A DNA stretch of 64,000 bases from Stappia sp. ES.058 (lineage in GTDB: Bacteria; Pseudomonadota; Alphaproteobacteria; Rhizobiales; Stappiaceae). Made by a program: the position numbers and the translations under genes. Of the stretch, positions 1 through 9,070 are shown piece after piece; position 1 is the first letter of the stretch; every line of letters starts with the position of its first letter. The DNA lies in contig NZ_LT629784.1 in assembly GCF_900105595.1 (NCBI RefSeq), positions 2,542,001 to 2,606,000 on the forward strand, in the 5' to 3' direction. The notes under the pieces were generated by a model that was not told the DNA's origin, ran no database searches, and saw only the letters and a program-made list of their open reading frames with translations.

Positions 1-1
1 C

Positions 2-454
2 ACGGCGCTGCCGACGCTGGCGGCCATGGTGCGAAGCGGACAGTTCGCCTGGATCTCCGGCGGACATTACCTCTGCTCCACAACCCATGTGGGCAATCTG
101 TGCCATGCGGTGGATCTGGCATTAACCGATGGGCGCGACGGTGAAATCTATCATATCTCCGACGGCCCAGCCCGATCGTTTCGGGATACCGTGACAGGTC
201 TGCTTGCAACACAGGGTATTTCGCCCCCGGACAAATCAGTCCCGCGCCCCATTCTGCGCCTGATGGCGCGCGCGGGCGATGGTCTCTATCGTCTGTCCGG
301 AGGCCGTCTGCGCGGACCTCTGAGCTTTCAGGAATATGCGACGAGTGCTGTCGAGATCACGCTCGATATCTCCAAGGCGAAACAGGAGCTCGGCTATCAG
401 CCGATCGTCAGCTGGGAGGAAGGACTGGAAGAGCTCAGGGTCCGAAACAGATAA
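2..454 (+). CDS. NAD-dependent epimerase/dehydratase family protein (3' part)
   Basis: The frame is open from the first base of the window, so this is the C-terminal ~150 residues of a gene that begins outside. The segment YHISDG followed by a helix-rich tail is typical of the substrate-binding half of extended short-chain dehydrogenases (sugar-nucleotide epimerases, dehydratases, 3-beta-HSD-like enzymes). The N-terminal Rossmann fold with its GxxGxxG motif and the YxxxK pair are not in the window, so the substrate cannot be named. An IS3-family remnant starts 32 bases after the stop. Family assignment is fairly sure, function is not. Confidence 0.75.
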   Translation, partial: TALPTLAAMVRSGQFAWISGGHYLCSTTHVGNLCHAVDLALTDGRDGEIYHISDGPARSFRDTVTGLLATQGISPPDKSVPRPILRLMARAGDGLYRLSGGRLRGPLSFQEYATSAVEITLDISKAKQELGYQPIVSWEEGLEELRVRNR

Positions 455-544
455 GTGCGTTGAGGCAGGTAGATATTCGCCTGAATGAATAGCCCCTCGT
501 TTCCTAGACGCCTTCTTCCCTGAACTTGACGCAAGGCGGCCGAC

Positions 545-820
545 ATGGGCAAAGCCAATTCCAGCGACGGTTTCAAACGGGACGCGGTGGCGTAGATTGC
601 CGAACGGGGTTATCCGGTTGCGGAGGTTTCCCGGCGTCTGGATGTCAGCCGGCATGCGCCTTGAGATTGGAAGAGGAAGTTCTCGAAGTCCTCTTCCAGC
701 TCCAGCGAGGACGGGCAGTCTGCGGAGAGCCGTCGCCTGAAGCACGAGTTTGTGCGGGTGAGCGAGGAGCGCGACATCCTAAAAGGAGCCACCGCGTATT
801 TTGCCAGGGATGCAAAGTGA
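545..820 (+). pseudogene. IS3-family transposase orfA (helix-turn-helix), broken
   Basis: Reading from ATG 545 gives a typical IS3 OrfA (starts MGKANSSDGFKRDAVA, then VAEVSRRLDVS and DWKRKF, then the leucine-zipper-like end RVSEERDILKGATAYFA). Two in-frame stops interrupt it: TAG at 593-595, where relatives carry glutamine, and TGA at 662-664, where relatives have YDW. It ends at the TGA of 818-820, overlapping the orfB frame by one base at an AAAG, the usual arrangement for the -1 frameshift that makes the OrfAB fusion. The two stops make it non-functional. Confidence 0.8.
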
Positions 821-1679
821 GATACGCGTTCGTTGCCGAGCATCGACAGCAGTTCACTGTTCGGACGATGTGTCGTTGCCTGCGCATCCAACCCAGCGGT
901 TTCTACGCCTGGCTGAAGACCCCCCTGAGCAGGCGAGCTCGGGAAGACGCTCGCCAGGCCGCGCTTCTCAGAAAAGGCCTGGAAGGAGAGCGGCAGGGTC
1001 TACGGCTATCGCAAGCTGCATGACGACCTCCTCGATCAGGGCGAGACCCGTTTGCGCCAACCGCATCGCTCGTCTCGCCAGGCTGGCCGGGATCGAGGCG
1101 CGGATCGGCTACAAGCGTCGGCCCGGTTCCTATGGCGGCAAGCCGTCAGTCGTGATCGACAACACCCTTGCCCGGCAGTTCGATGTCGATGCGCCGGACA
1201 GGGCGTGGGTGACTGACATCACCTATATCCGGACCCAGGAGGGCTTTGCCTATCTGGCCGTCGTGATCGACCTCTACTCCCGCCGCGTCATCGGCTGGTC
1301 GCTGCAGAGCCGGCAAACCACTGATGTCGTGCTGCAGGCGTTGCTCATGGCGGTGTGCCGTCGAAAGCCAAAAAGCAAGGTTCTGGTCCATTCCGATCAG
1401 GGCGCGCAGTGCACCAGCATGGACTGGGCGGCGTTCCTGAAGCACCACAATCTTGAGCACTCGATGAGTCGTCGCGGCAACTGCCATGACAATGCCGTGG
1501 CGGAGAGCTTCTTCAATCTCCTCAAGCGCGAGCGGATACGGCGCAGGACCTACCGAACACGCGAGGAGGCAAGGCAGGACGTGTTCGACTACATCGAGAT
1601 GTTCTACAACCCGAAGCGCAAGCACGTCAGGAACGGGATGCTGTCACCCGTCGACTTCGAACGGCAGCAGGAAATGTAA
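814..1679 (+). pseudogene. IS3-family transposase orfB (DDE integrase), frameshifted
   Basis: The rve-type DDE integrase core is intact in the last frame: aspartates in WVTDITYIR and VHSDQGAQ, glutamate in DNAVAESFF, and the usual end YNPKRKHVRNGMLSPVDFE. The N-terminal part (KVRYAFVAEHRQQF to about 965) lies in another frame. About 80 bases in the middle (near 968-1047, encoding SGRVYGYRKLHDDLLDQGE) need the third frame. Two indels have therefore occurred, and with the two orfA stops no transposase can be made. Protein family sure; inactivity very likely. Confidence 0.85.
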
Positions 1680-1965
1680 CCCGAGGGTGTCCATGAAACT
1701 CGGGGCTATTCAGTTTCCCCGCCATGCTGCTCGGGAGTGTCGCGTTAACGGGAATTTTGCTCACTGGCGCGACGGCTCAGGTTGTGATCGACTTTGGCTC
1801 TGCTGAAACCGTGATCGGCTCCGGCGGCGGTACGCAGGCAAGCCCGTGGAATGTTGGCGACTCGTTGGGAGTCGGAAAAAAGCCGTTGGCACACTTGATA
1901 TTTCCGTCGGTGGCGAGGTCAGCAATACGGTCGGCGTTCTCGGCACATTCAACAATGCAAACGGT

Positions 1966-2223
1966 ACAGTGACAGTCGATGGCGCAGGATCGACATGGAC
2001 GAATACGGCCGCTGTGCTTGTCGGGGATGACGGCGCCGGCACGCTGAATGTTTCCAATGGCGGCGCGGTCAGCAGCGATAGCGGCACTATTGGCTTCGGG
2101 ACCAGTTCAACCGGTGATACGACAGTGGATGGGACGGGATCCGCCTGGACGAATACGAATTCCCTGGTTGTCGGGGATGATGGTGACGGCACGCTCAATA
2201 TCACCAATGGCGGTGCGGTCAGC
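1966..2223 (+). repeat. Two imperfect ~105-bp repeats, spacing about 150 bp
   Basis: Bases 1966-2073 and 2118-2223 encode parallel segments of the form TVDGxGSxWTNT, then VVGDDGxGTLN, then NGGAVS. These are the repeating rungs of an autotransporter beta-helix. Confidence 0.7.
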
Positions 2224-2529
2224 GCCAATGATGTCACCATCGCTCGCTTCGCGTCTTCCACCGGCACACTCAATATCGGCGCGGCGTCGGGTGATACAGC
2301 CGTTGGCGCGGGCACGCTGACCACCACGACGGGCATTGCCTTCGGAGACGGTGACGGCACGCTGGTCTTCAACCACACCGACAGCGGCTATGATTATAAT
2401 ACCTTCCTCGCTTCGTCTGGCAGCGGAACGCATCAGGTTCTGCACGAGGCTGGCGAGACCGTTTTCGGCGGCGACTGGTCCGCGTTCAACGGCACTACGA
2501 CGGTTTCGGGTGGCACGCTCGAGGTCAAT

Positions 2530-2589
2530 GGCCTGCTCAACGGTGCCATCAATGTCGATGGCCTGCTCAACGGTGCCATCAATGTCGAT
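2530..2589 (+). repeat. 30-bp perfect tandem repeat inside the passenger
   Basis: Two identical 30-base units (2530-2559 and 2560-2589) encode GLLNGAINVD twice in frame. The exact identity means a recent duplication or ongoing slippage, a common way to lengthen beta-helix passengers. Confidence 0.95.
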
Positions 2590-4141
2590 GGCGGTATTCT
2601 TGGCGGTTCCGGCACGCTGGGTAACCTGACTATGAACTCTGGCAGTGTTCTGGCTCCTGGCAATTCCATCGGCACCTTGAACGTTGCGTCGACCACCTTC
2701 AACGCCGGTTCTACCTATGAGGTCGAACTCGACGATGGCGGTTTCGTTGCTGGAACCAACAACGATCTACTAAATGCCTCCGGCACGGTAACTATCAACG
2801 GCGGTACAGTGCATGTGACGCCGGAAACCGGCACGGACGACGGATCGACCTATGTGGCGCCAGGCACCTATACCATCATCACGGCGGGCAGCGTGACGGG
2901 GACACTCGACAGTGTGACCGACGACTATGTCTTCCTCGATTTCACCGATAGTTATGACGCGACCAACGTCTATCTGACGTCCGAACAGGTGGCATTCTTC
3001 TCCGATATTGCCGAGACGCCCAACCAGATGGCTATCGCTCCGGTTCTGGAGGATCTGGGCAGCGGTAACGCAGTCTATGACGCGCTGATCGGCCTTGCCG
3101 GCAGCGATGACGATGCCCGGGCCGCGTTCGACAGCCTGACCGGCGAGATCCACGCCTCGGCGCAGACGGCATTGCTCGAAGACAGCCGGTTCCCGCGCGA
3201 GGCAACGCAGGACCGCCTGCGCGTGGCGCGGGGCGGAGTGGGGGCTAGGAGTGGCACCCAGATCGAGGACCGGATCTCCGAGAGCTTCGCCATGTGGGGC
3301 CAGGGGTTCGGCTCCTGGAGCCAGTGGAACAGCGACGGTAATGCCGCCGAAATGGACCGCACCATCGGCGGGTTCCTGATGGGCGGCGATGCGCTGGTCT
3401 GGGACAATGCGCGCTTCGGTGTGCTGGGCGGCTATTCCCGCTCAAACTTCAGCGTCGATGACCGCATGTCTTCGGGCACGGCCGATACCTATACGCTTGG
3501 TGCCTATGGCGGCGGCGAATGGAACGCCTTCACCCTGACGGGCGGCGTGGCCCATAGCTGGCACCGCCTCGACACGTCGCGCTCGGTGGCCTTCTCCGGT
3601 TTCTCGGACAGCCTCAGTGCCTCCTACGATGCCCGGACCCTGCAAGCCTGGGGCGAGGCTGCCTACAGTTTCGAGACAGGCGCGGCCCGCTTCGAGCCTT
3701 TCGCCAATCTCGCCTATGTGAACCTGTCGACCGACGGCTTTACCGAGACCGGTGGTGCGGCGGCACTGACCGCGGCATCCAACACCGTCGATGCCACCTT
3801 CACCACCCTCGGCCTGCGTGCCGAAACCGATGTCCATCTGGGTAGTACCGATGCCACCCTGCGCGGCATGGTGGGCTGGCGGCATGCTTTCGGCGGCGGA
3901 CCAACCTCACAAATGGCCTTTGCCTCAGGTGGCAATGCCTTCACCATCGCAGGCGTGCCGCTGGCGCAGAACAGTCTGGTGCTCGACGCAGGATTCGATG
4001 TGGAGCTCACCGACAGTGCCACGCTGGGCTTTGCCTATGGCGGACAGTTCGGCTCCGGCGTTCAGGATCATTCCGCCAGCCTCAATCTGAATGTGCGGTT
4101 CTGAGAGCCGCAGAGACCCACGCGCATTTACGCAAGACCTG

Positions 4142-4179
4142 CGCTCGCCGCTCCAATTCTTGAGGCGGCGGGCGTTTTT
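4142..4179 (+). terminator. Rho-independent terminator after the autotransporter
   Basis: CGCTCGCCGCTC pairs with GAGGCGGCGGGCG (two G-U pairs) around a short AT-containing loop, followed by five T at 4175-4179. It sits 38 bases past the autotransporter stop and just before the IalB-family gene. Confidence 0.8.
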
Positions 4180-4190
4180 CCCCTAGAGAC

Positions 4191-4736
4191 ATGAAGATCG
4201 TACCCATGCCCAGACTCACAACCGGCCTTGCCGCCATTGCCGCTCTCATCCTTTCCACCCCAGCATCCTTCGCACAGGAGACGGGCCTGCCCGGTAACGC
4301 TTCCAACCTGCGCGAGGGTCATGGCGACTGGCAGGTGGCCTGCACGGCCCCTGAAGGCGCCGTCAGGTGCGCGATGTCGCAAACCCAGGTACGGAGCGAG
4401 AACCGCCAGCGAGTCCTGAGCATCGAGTTGGCCAGCGCGGATGATGGGAATGCGGCCAATGGCGCGCTGGTTCTGCCCTTCGGCCTCGGCCTTGCCAGCG
4501 GCGTCGTCTACCGGCTCGATGAAGGGGCCACCGGAGCTGTCCAGCCCTTCCGCACCTGTCTGCCAGTCGACTGTCTCGTCGATGTCGCCTTCGACGCCGG
4601 TACCGTCGCCGCGCTTAGGGCGGGCAACCAGCTCAACGTGATCGCCACCGCCGATGGCGGGCAGGAAATGACCTTCGTCATCTCGCTTGCAGGCTTTTCC
4701 AGTGCCTTCGATCGCGTGAAAGAGTTGCTGGAGTGA
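4191..4736 (+). CDS. Invasion associated locus B (IalB) family protein
   Basis: A 181-residue secreted protein with a clear Sec signal (hydrophobic run AAIAALILSTPASFA, cleavage before QETG). The mature part has the IalB pattern: GDWQVAC near the start, a second cysteine (RCAMSQT), a middle LPFGLGLASGVVY, and the cysteine pair in FRTCLPVDCLVD. IalB proteins are small periplasmic proteins of alphaproteobacteria, named from Bartonella erythrocyte invasion; in free-living species the role is unknown. A start at ATG 4206 (MPRLTT) is also possible and neither start has a strong ribosome site. It has its own context, between a terminator and a dead LysR gene. Family assignment confident. Confidence 0.85.
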   Translation: MKIVPMPRLTTGLAAIAALILSTPASFAQETGLPGNASNLREGHGDWQVACTAPEGAVRCAMSQTQVRSENRQRVLSIELASADDGNAANGALVLPFGLGLASGVVYRLDEGATGAVQPFRTCLPVDCLVDVAFDAGTVAALRAGNQLNVIATADGGQEMTFVISLAGFSSAFDRVKELLE

Positions 4737-4811
4737 GCTTCCATGAGGCGGAGCTGATCCCGCAGATATTCTGCACCCGAGGGCAAATCCGGATTTGGGA
4801 CGCGCGGGCAC

Positions 4812-5726
4812 CTGCTGGGTACACGTATTCCGCTCACCTCGCTCATACAGGCCGTCGCCGTCGGCGAACATCTCAACTTCCGGCACGCCGCCGCCGCGCT
4901 TGGTGTTACCCAGTCCTCGGTCAGCGCGCGCATAAAGGCACTGGAGGAAACGCTCGGCATCCGTCTCTTCGAGCGGCATCATCGTGGTGTCCGCGTCACG
5001 GAGGCGGGGCGCGTCTTTATCGAGCAGGTTTCTGAAGGGCTTGAGCAACTCGATCATGCGGTGAAGTCGGCGGGTGCCATCGGAAAGGGTGAGGCCGGCC
5101 GCTTGCATGTTGGTGTGCCGACGACGCTTACCAACGGCTTCCTCGCAGAACCCGTCAAACGCTACCGCGAGCAATGACCCGATATCGGGTTCGATTTTTT
5201 CGACGGCCGGATGCACGATGCCATCGTGCAAGTGCGCGAGGGGAAACTGGATGTCGCTTTCGTGACGGGGGTTCCCGATCCGCCCGACTGCCATTGCAAG
5301 GCGCTCTGGTCCGAACCGCTTCTGGCCGCGTTGCCTGTGACCGATGGCAGGGTGGCATGCTCCGGCTTGTGCTGGCGCGATCTCGCCGAAGACCAGTTCC
5401 TCGTGCGTAGCGGTGGAACCGGTCCGCAAATTCGGGAGGGGATCGTTCGATGTTTTGAACAGCACGGCTGCCGGGCCCGGATCAAGCGCTGTGATGTAGA
5501 CCGCTGCACGCTGATGTCGATGGTGGCGCAAGGAATGGGCGTCACCGTTTGCGACGCATCCGTCAGCGCGTTCAATTGTCCGGGAATCGCATTCCTGCGC
5601 CTTCTGGGTGAACAACAGGCCGAGTTCAGTGCCGTCTGGTCGCCCCACAATTTCAGCATAGCCCTTCGCGACTTGTTGGATAAGGCGCAAACAATGAGCC
5701 GGGAACGGAAACGTCAGTCGGTTTGA
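4812..5726 (+). pseudogene. LysR-family transcriptional regulator, interrupted by TGA
   Basis: The frame reads IPLTSLIQAVAVGEHLNF, then a LysR winged helix (RHAAAALGVTQSSVSARI, LGIRLFERHHRGVRVTEAG) and the linker into the ligand domain. A TGA at 5175-5177 stops it between REQ and PDIGFDFF. After the stop the same frame continues with a normal LysR substrate domain (VREGKLDVAFVTG, VRSGGTGPQIREG, MVAQGMGVTVCDASV) to 5726. No ATG, GTG or TTG was found before the HTH in frame, so the start is damaged too. Downstream translation from internal codons would give only an effector domain. A point mutation at 5175 is the simplest explanation. Confidence 0.85.
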
Positions 5727-6005
5727 TGCAGAGAACTTGAAGCATTTGCGCCCGGATCATATAGCAATTTCCAGAGAATTTCGGTCTCGGTAGTTGCGAA
5801 CTCCCGCAACCAAATTTTCCTGCCAGATATAAAATACTTAGGCCGTACTTCGTGTTGCTTTTGCGTGTCGCGACGTGTTGCAAGCCCGTCCAGAACACTC
5901 CCCAAAGATTCCAAAGACTTACGACCAGCCCAGATTCCTCCGTGCAACACGGATGCGACACGGGGAAACGTCGATGTTCGCGGGGCGTTCGAGCAACTGG
6001 GCTAG

Positions 6006-6611
6006 GACCTGTCCCCATAAACGGGTTTCGTTGAGGCGTGAGATTTGATTCAACCTCCCGAATAAGGAGGTTGCCATGCGCCGTCACGAATTGAGCGACA
6101 AGGAATGGTCGATGATCGACAGCTCTTCGATCCGCGTCCACCAGCATGGTGCCGGCGCGAAAAAGGGGGATCTGAAGATCCGTGCATGGGACAGTCCCGC
6201 GGCGGTTTGACGACCAGGATCCATGCACTGGTCGACGCCGAAGGTCGCCCGGTGCGGATCGAACTCACCGCCGGGCAGGCCGGCGACGCGCCGATGGCGA
6301 CGAAACGGCTCGAGACGGTGGCGACGGGCGCAATCGTGCTGGCCGACAAGGCTTACGATACCGACGGCATCCGCACTTTCGTGGCTGCACGCGGCGGATG
6401 GGCGAACATCCCGCCACGGATCACCCGCAAAGGCACATTCGCCTTCAGTCGCTGGGGTTATCGCCAGCGCAACCTCGTCGAACGCTTCTTCAACCGCCTC
6501 AAGCAGATGCGCGGTATCGCCACACGGTATGATCGGCGCGCCGACAACTACCTCGCAGCAATCAAACTCGCCGCGATCCGCATCTGGATCAAAGCGTTAT
6601 GAGTCCGCTAC
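6006..6611 (+). mobile_element. IS5-family (IS427-like) element, internally deleted
   Basis: The 606-bp unit is bounded on both sides by CTAG (6002-6005 and 6612-6615), the 4-bp YTAR-type target duplication of IS5-family elements. The ends are loosely inverted (GGACCTG... and its partner both carry CATAA about a dozen bases in). Complete IS427-type elements are usually around 850 bp, so roughly 240 bp are missing, in agreement with the gap seen in the transposase reading frame. Confidence 0.85.
6076..6601 (+). pseudogene. IS5-family transposase with internal deletion
   Basis: The first frame starts at ATG 6076 behind AAGGAGG (MRRHELSDKEW) and jumps directly to MIDSSSIRVHQHG, which in relatives lies about 80 residues further on; the DNA between is gone. 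At A AAG GGG (6162-6168) a -1 shift leads into the second frame (SEDPCMGQSRGGLTTRIHAL through the IS5 C-terminus with NLVERFFNRLKQMRGIATRYD), which stops at 6600-6602. Such a shift is normal in the IS427 group, so the deletion is the inactivating lesion. The DDE-region residues in MIDSSS, LADKAYD and NLVERFF remain. Confidence 0.8.
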
Positions 6612-6705
6612 CTAGCGCGCTCAGGTACCGAGTGCCATATTCGACATGACCTGCAGTGCTGAGAGCCCTCTTGTCGTGGGATAGGCGGAGCCGACGAGGC
6701 CGTGT

Positions 6706-7320
6706 GTGAAGTTTCTATGGGCGATCTTTAAAGAGGCGTATCTTCACTTTTTCGCCGTCATCGGCGCACTAAGCCTCGCATCACTGGTAGCGACCCTCGA
6801 TCTATACGACTGGCCCAGTTCGATCCTCCAGATGATCGCTTGGTGGAAGTCCATCGCCTATCCGGTGGTGGATGCCATCTTCGCCCCAATCTTGTCCTGG
6901 ATATCGAGCTTGGTTGAGTTCGAAATCCGGCTAAGCAATGCGATGAAGGACTACTTCGGGGTCGGAGTCGCGCTTGCGTTCTCGCGATTCCGCGGTGCGT
7001 TGTTTGGGTGGAAGAAACCGGCTGTTACTGGTGAGGCTCGCCTTACTGCAGATCGTGCCAAGGTTCTGAAATCCCTCGTGCACAAACCATTCCTCGCCGC
7101 TCAGCTACTCATCCGCACTATACTCGTTTGGCCGGTTGAAGTGGCGTTGATGACTCGACTTGCCCTATTTGCGCGGAAGATATTCCCTCATGAAACAGAC
7201 GAGTATGTTCGGAATGTCCGGATATCCCATGCAATTACGTTGCTGCCGATTTTATATTTCATTCTGCTTGTGTTGGCGAGTTGGGTGATTGGCATCTATC
7301 ATTTTCTCACAAGAAGATGA
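6706..7320 (+). CDS. Hypothetical membrane protein
   Basis: A 204-residue protein starting at GTG 6706 (MKFLWAIFKEAYLHF). Hydrophobic segments lie at about residues 14-32, 50-68 and 177-199 (LLPILYFILLVLASWVIGIY), with a basic, soluble-looking middle (RFRGALFGWKKPAVTG). I do not recognise a family. It stands alone between a dead IS5 copy and the peroxiredoxin-like gene, and its base composition looks less GC-rich than its right-hand neighbours, which fits acquired DNA. Start choice is uncertain because no strong ribosome site precedes the GTG. Confidence 0.55.
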   Translation: MKFLWAIFKEAYLHFFAVIGALSLASLVATLDLYDWPSSILQMIAWWKSIAYPVVDAIFAPILSWISSLVEFEIRLSNAMKDYFGVGVALAFSRFRGALFGWKKPAVTGEARLTADRAKVLKSLVHKPFLAAQLLIRTILVWPVEVALMTRLALFARKIFPHETDEYVRNVRISHAITLLPILYFILLVLASWVIGIYHFLTRR

Positions 7321-7453
7321 CGCAGAGAGCTCTGTCAGGCTCAGCAGGCGATCCATGCCGTTGGTTCGACAGCTGTGCCCTTCGCGAGTTGCACGCATCG
7401 CGGCCCCGGCACAGTCAGGCACCCCGGTGGCCCGCCGCCCAAGGAGAGATTTC

Positions 7454-7993
7454 ATGTCGCTCATTCCCCGCCAGCCGGTTCCGCAGCTCGCCGTCGACAC
7501 GCTCGCGCACGAGACCTTCGATCTCGCGAAGGAAAACCCCGCCTTCGGAACGCTCGTGGTTTTCTATCGCGGCCAACATTGCCCGATCTGCGCCACTTAC
7601 CTGAAGGAGCTGGAACGGCTGACACCGGAATTCGAGGCGCGCGGTGTGTCCACCATCGCGATCTCCAGCGATCCGGAAGACCGCGCCCGCGCAATGGCCG
7701 AAGCTGTGGGCGGATCGAACTTGCGCTACGGCTATGGCCTTGCGCTGGCGGAGGCGCGCGCATGGGGCCTCTACACCTCGACCGGACGCGGCACCACCTC
7801 CATCGGCATCGAGGAGCCGGACCTGTTTTCCGAGCCGGGCGTCTTTCTGGTGCGCGCCGACGGCACGCTCTATTTCGCCTCGGTACAGACGATGCCCTTC
7901 GTGCGCCCGCACTTCAAGGAGATGGTCGGTGCGCTCGACTTCGTGAAAGCGAAGGACTACCCCGCGCGCGGCGAATACACCGGCGCGGTCTGA
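7454..7993 (+). CDS. Peroxiredoxin-like (AhpC/TSA family) protein
   Basis: A 179-residue thioredoxin-fold protein. After the first strand the sequence FYRGQHCPIC puts a peroxidatic-type cysteine at 43 and a second at 46 (CPIC, a redox CXXC), followed by LKELERLTPEFEARGVSTIAIS, standard for AhpC/TSA proteins. The C-terminal GVFLVRADGTLYFASVQ is also typical. ATG 7454 is chosen because AAGGAGA lies 7 bases upstream; an upstream in-frame extension to 7289 has no family-like sequence. It probably reduces hydroperoxides or serves as a thiol oxidoreductase in the cytoplasm. It converges with the lipid kinase gene. Confidence 0.85.
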   Translation: MSLIPRQPVPQLAVDTLAHETFDLAKENPAFGTLVVFYRGQHCPICATYLKELERLTPEFEARGVSTIAISSDPEDRARAMAEAVGGSNLRYGYGLALAEARAWGLYTSTGRGTTSIGIEEPDLFSEPGVFLVRADGTLYFASVQTMPFVRPHFKEMVGALDFVKAKDYPARGEYTGAV

Positions 7994-8017
7994 AAAACAC
8001 CGCGATCTCTACCGGCG

Positions 8018-8944
8018 TCAGGAGAGCACGCCGTCCGGCGCGGATCCCGTCACGAAACGGACCGCGCCGGGAAGCACCTCCACGTGCAATGTGTCCGCGG
8101 ACATCGGCTCGCCATCCAGGTTGAGAGACAGCTCGGCCTCGCTTTCCACCGTCAGCGACGAAAACCGTGCCGTCTTGGCATAGCTTTCCACCGGCGCTTC
8201 CGTCTCGTGCAACAGCCGCGACAGAAGCCCCAGGACATGGTCTGCATCGGGCTGCGGAAACAGCGACAGGTCGAGCAGGCCGTCGTCGAGCCGCGCCTCC
8301 GGGCACAGCGGAACGCCACCGCCGGCCAACCGCCCGTTGCCGATTGCCATCGCCAGGAACTCCCCCTCCCAGGAAAACCCGTCGGCGGAAAACCGTGCGG
8401 TCGACGGCGTCAGCCGTCCGATGTGGCTGGCGCCCGCGATCAGATAGGCGGCGCCGCCCAGCAACTGCTTGGCGCGCGGATCCGCTTCACGCGTGATCTG
8501 CGTAACGGTGCCGCCGCTTGCAAGATTGATGAAGACCCGCTCGTTGATGCGCGCGGCATCGATGCGACGGATCTCTCCCTGCGCGCAGACCATCAGGGCC
8601 GCGGCGGGATCGCCGGCGGGAAGAGCGAGCCCGGCAGCGAAATCATTCGCCGTTCCAAGCGGCAGAACACCCACGGCACAGGTCTCCGGCTCCGCCCCCG
8701 CATTTACCAGAGCCGCAATCACCTGATTGAGCGTCCCGTCGCCCCCGCCGGCCACGATCACGTCGGGAAGCGGATCGGCGGCGAGCGCCTCGGAGACGAA
8801 ACGCGCCACGTCTCCCGCCTCGTAGGTGACCCGCACGAGCACCTCGTGCCCGGCGTCGCGAACGCGCCCAATAGCGGCTCGCACATCCTCGCGCGGGGCG
8901 GATTTTCCGTTCAATATCACAAACAGTCGGCGTGTCGTCGTCAA
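8018..8944 (-). CDS. YegS/DagK-type lipid kinase
   Basis: A 308-residue DAGK-catalytic-domain protein. It opens with the family strand VILNGKS, has the nucleotide-binding loop GGGDGT at residues 66-71 and the [10 protein letters not shown] segment near 96-103, and ends in the beta-rich domain (LNLDGEPM) shared by YegS, BmrU and diacylglycerol kinases. These enzymes phosphorylate a lipid alcohol such as diacylglycerol or phosphatidylglycerol using ATP. It is divergent from purL with a 126-base shared upstream region and converges on the peroxiredoxin-like gene, 24 bases away. Substrate not deducible. Confidence 0.88.
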   Translation of the reverse strand: MTTTRRLFVILNGKSAPREDVRAAIGRVRDAGHEVLVRVTYEAGDVARFVSEALAADPLPDVIVAGGGDGTLNQVIAALVNAGAEPETCAVGVLPLGTANDFAAGLALPAGDPAAALMVCAQGEIRRIDAARINERVFINLASGGTVTQITREADPRAKQLLGGAAYLIAGASHIGRLTPSTARFSADGFSWEGEFLAMAIGNGRLAGGGVPLCPEARLDDGLLDLSLFPQPDADHVLGLLSRLLHETEAPVESYAKTARFSSLTVESEAELSLNLDGEPMSADTLHVEVLPGAVRFVTGSAPDGVLS

Positions 8945-9070
8945 GCGTTCGGTCTCCTTCGCTCTGCCGGCGCGACCTTGGTTGGCGCGCGCGGCAATGT
9001 CTACAATTCCCTTTGCGCCTGCGGTTTGCTAAACGGGCGCAATCTTCCGCTTCCAAGGTCCGCACCGCTC

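Larger units (their letters stand above)
486..1712 (+). mobile_element. IS3-family insertion sequence, degenerate copy with both ends
   Basis: Imperfect terminal inverted repeats define the element: TGAATAGCCCC reads inward from 486 and its complement reads inward from 1712, with further partial matches over about 24 bases. Between them are orfA and orfB of an IS3-family transposase. No convincing 3-4 bp target duplication is visible (TGAA before, GTTT after), so the insertion is old or the flanks have changed. The right end lies 11 bases before the first ATG of the autotransporter signal-peptide frame, so the insertion probably separated that gene from its original start or promoter. Confidence 0.85.
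1724..4104 (+). pseudogene. Autotransporter (type Va-like) with frameshift between signal peptide and passenger
   Basis: Frame 1724 encodes a hydrophobic secretion signal (MLLGSVALTGILLTGATAQ) and the start of a passenger (GGGTQASPWNVGDSLGVG). The rest, from about 1882 to the stop, lies in the -1 frame. It contains beta-helix repeats with GTLNVSNGGAVS and GTLNITNGGAVS, an APGNSIGTL segment, and a C-terminal autotransporter barrel of about 270 residues (MWGQGFGSWSQW onward) ending in phenylalanine, as outer-membrane proteins do. The frames meet at A AAA AAG (1876-1882), a known -1 slippery heptamer. The signal lacks a positive n-region and begins 11 bases after an IS end, so the true N-terminus may be lost. 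It may be a decayed adhesin or a slippage-dependent one. An ATG at 1846 opens the long frame but would give a protein without a signal. Confidence 0.75.

Noticed and set aside
5175..5177. TGA in the LysR gene read as selenocysteine
   Set aside because: LysR proteins have no selenocysteine at this place, no SECIS-like stem was noticed, and the start is missing as well.
4128..5690. Long open frame on the minus strand across the IalB and LysR genes
   Set aside because: It runs antisense to two genes with clear family signatures and has no recognisable motif itself; GC-rich codon bias opens such frames.
8084..9070. N-terminal extension of purL by about 330 codons
   Set aside because: The extension overlaps the lipid kinase on the other strand and PurL starts normally at 9071.
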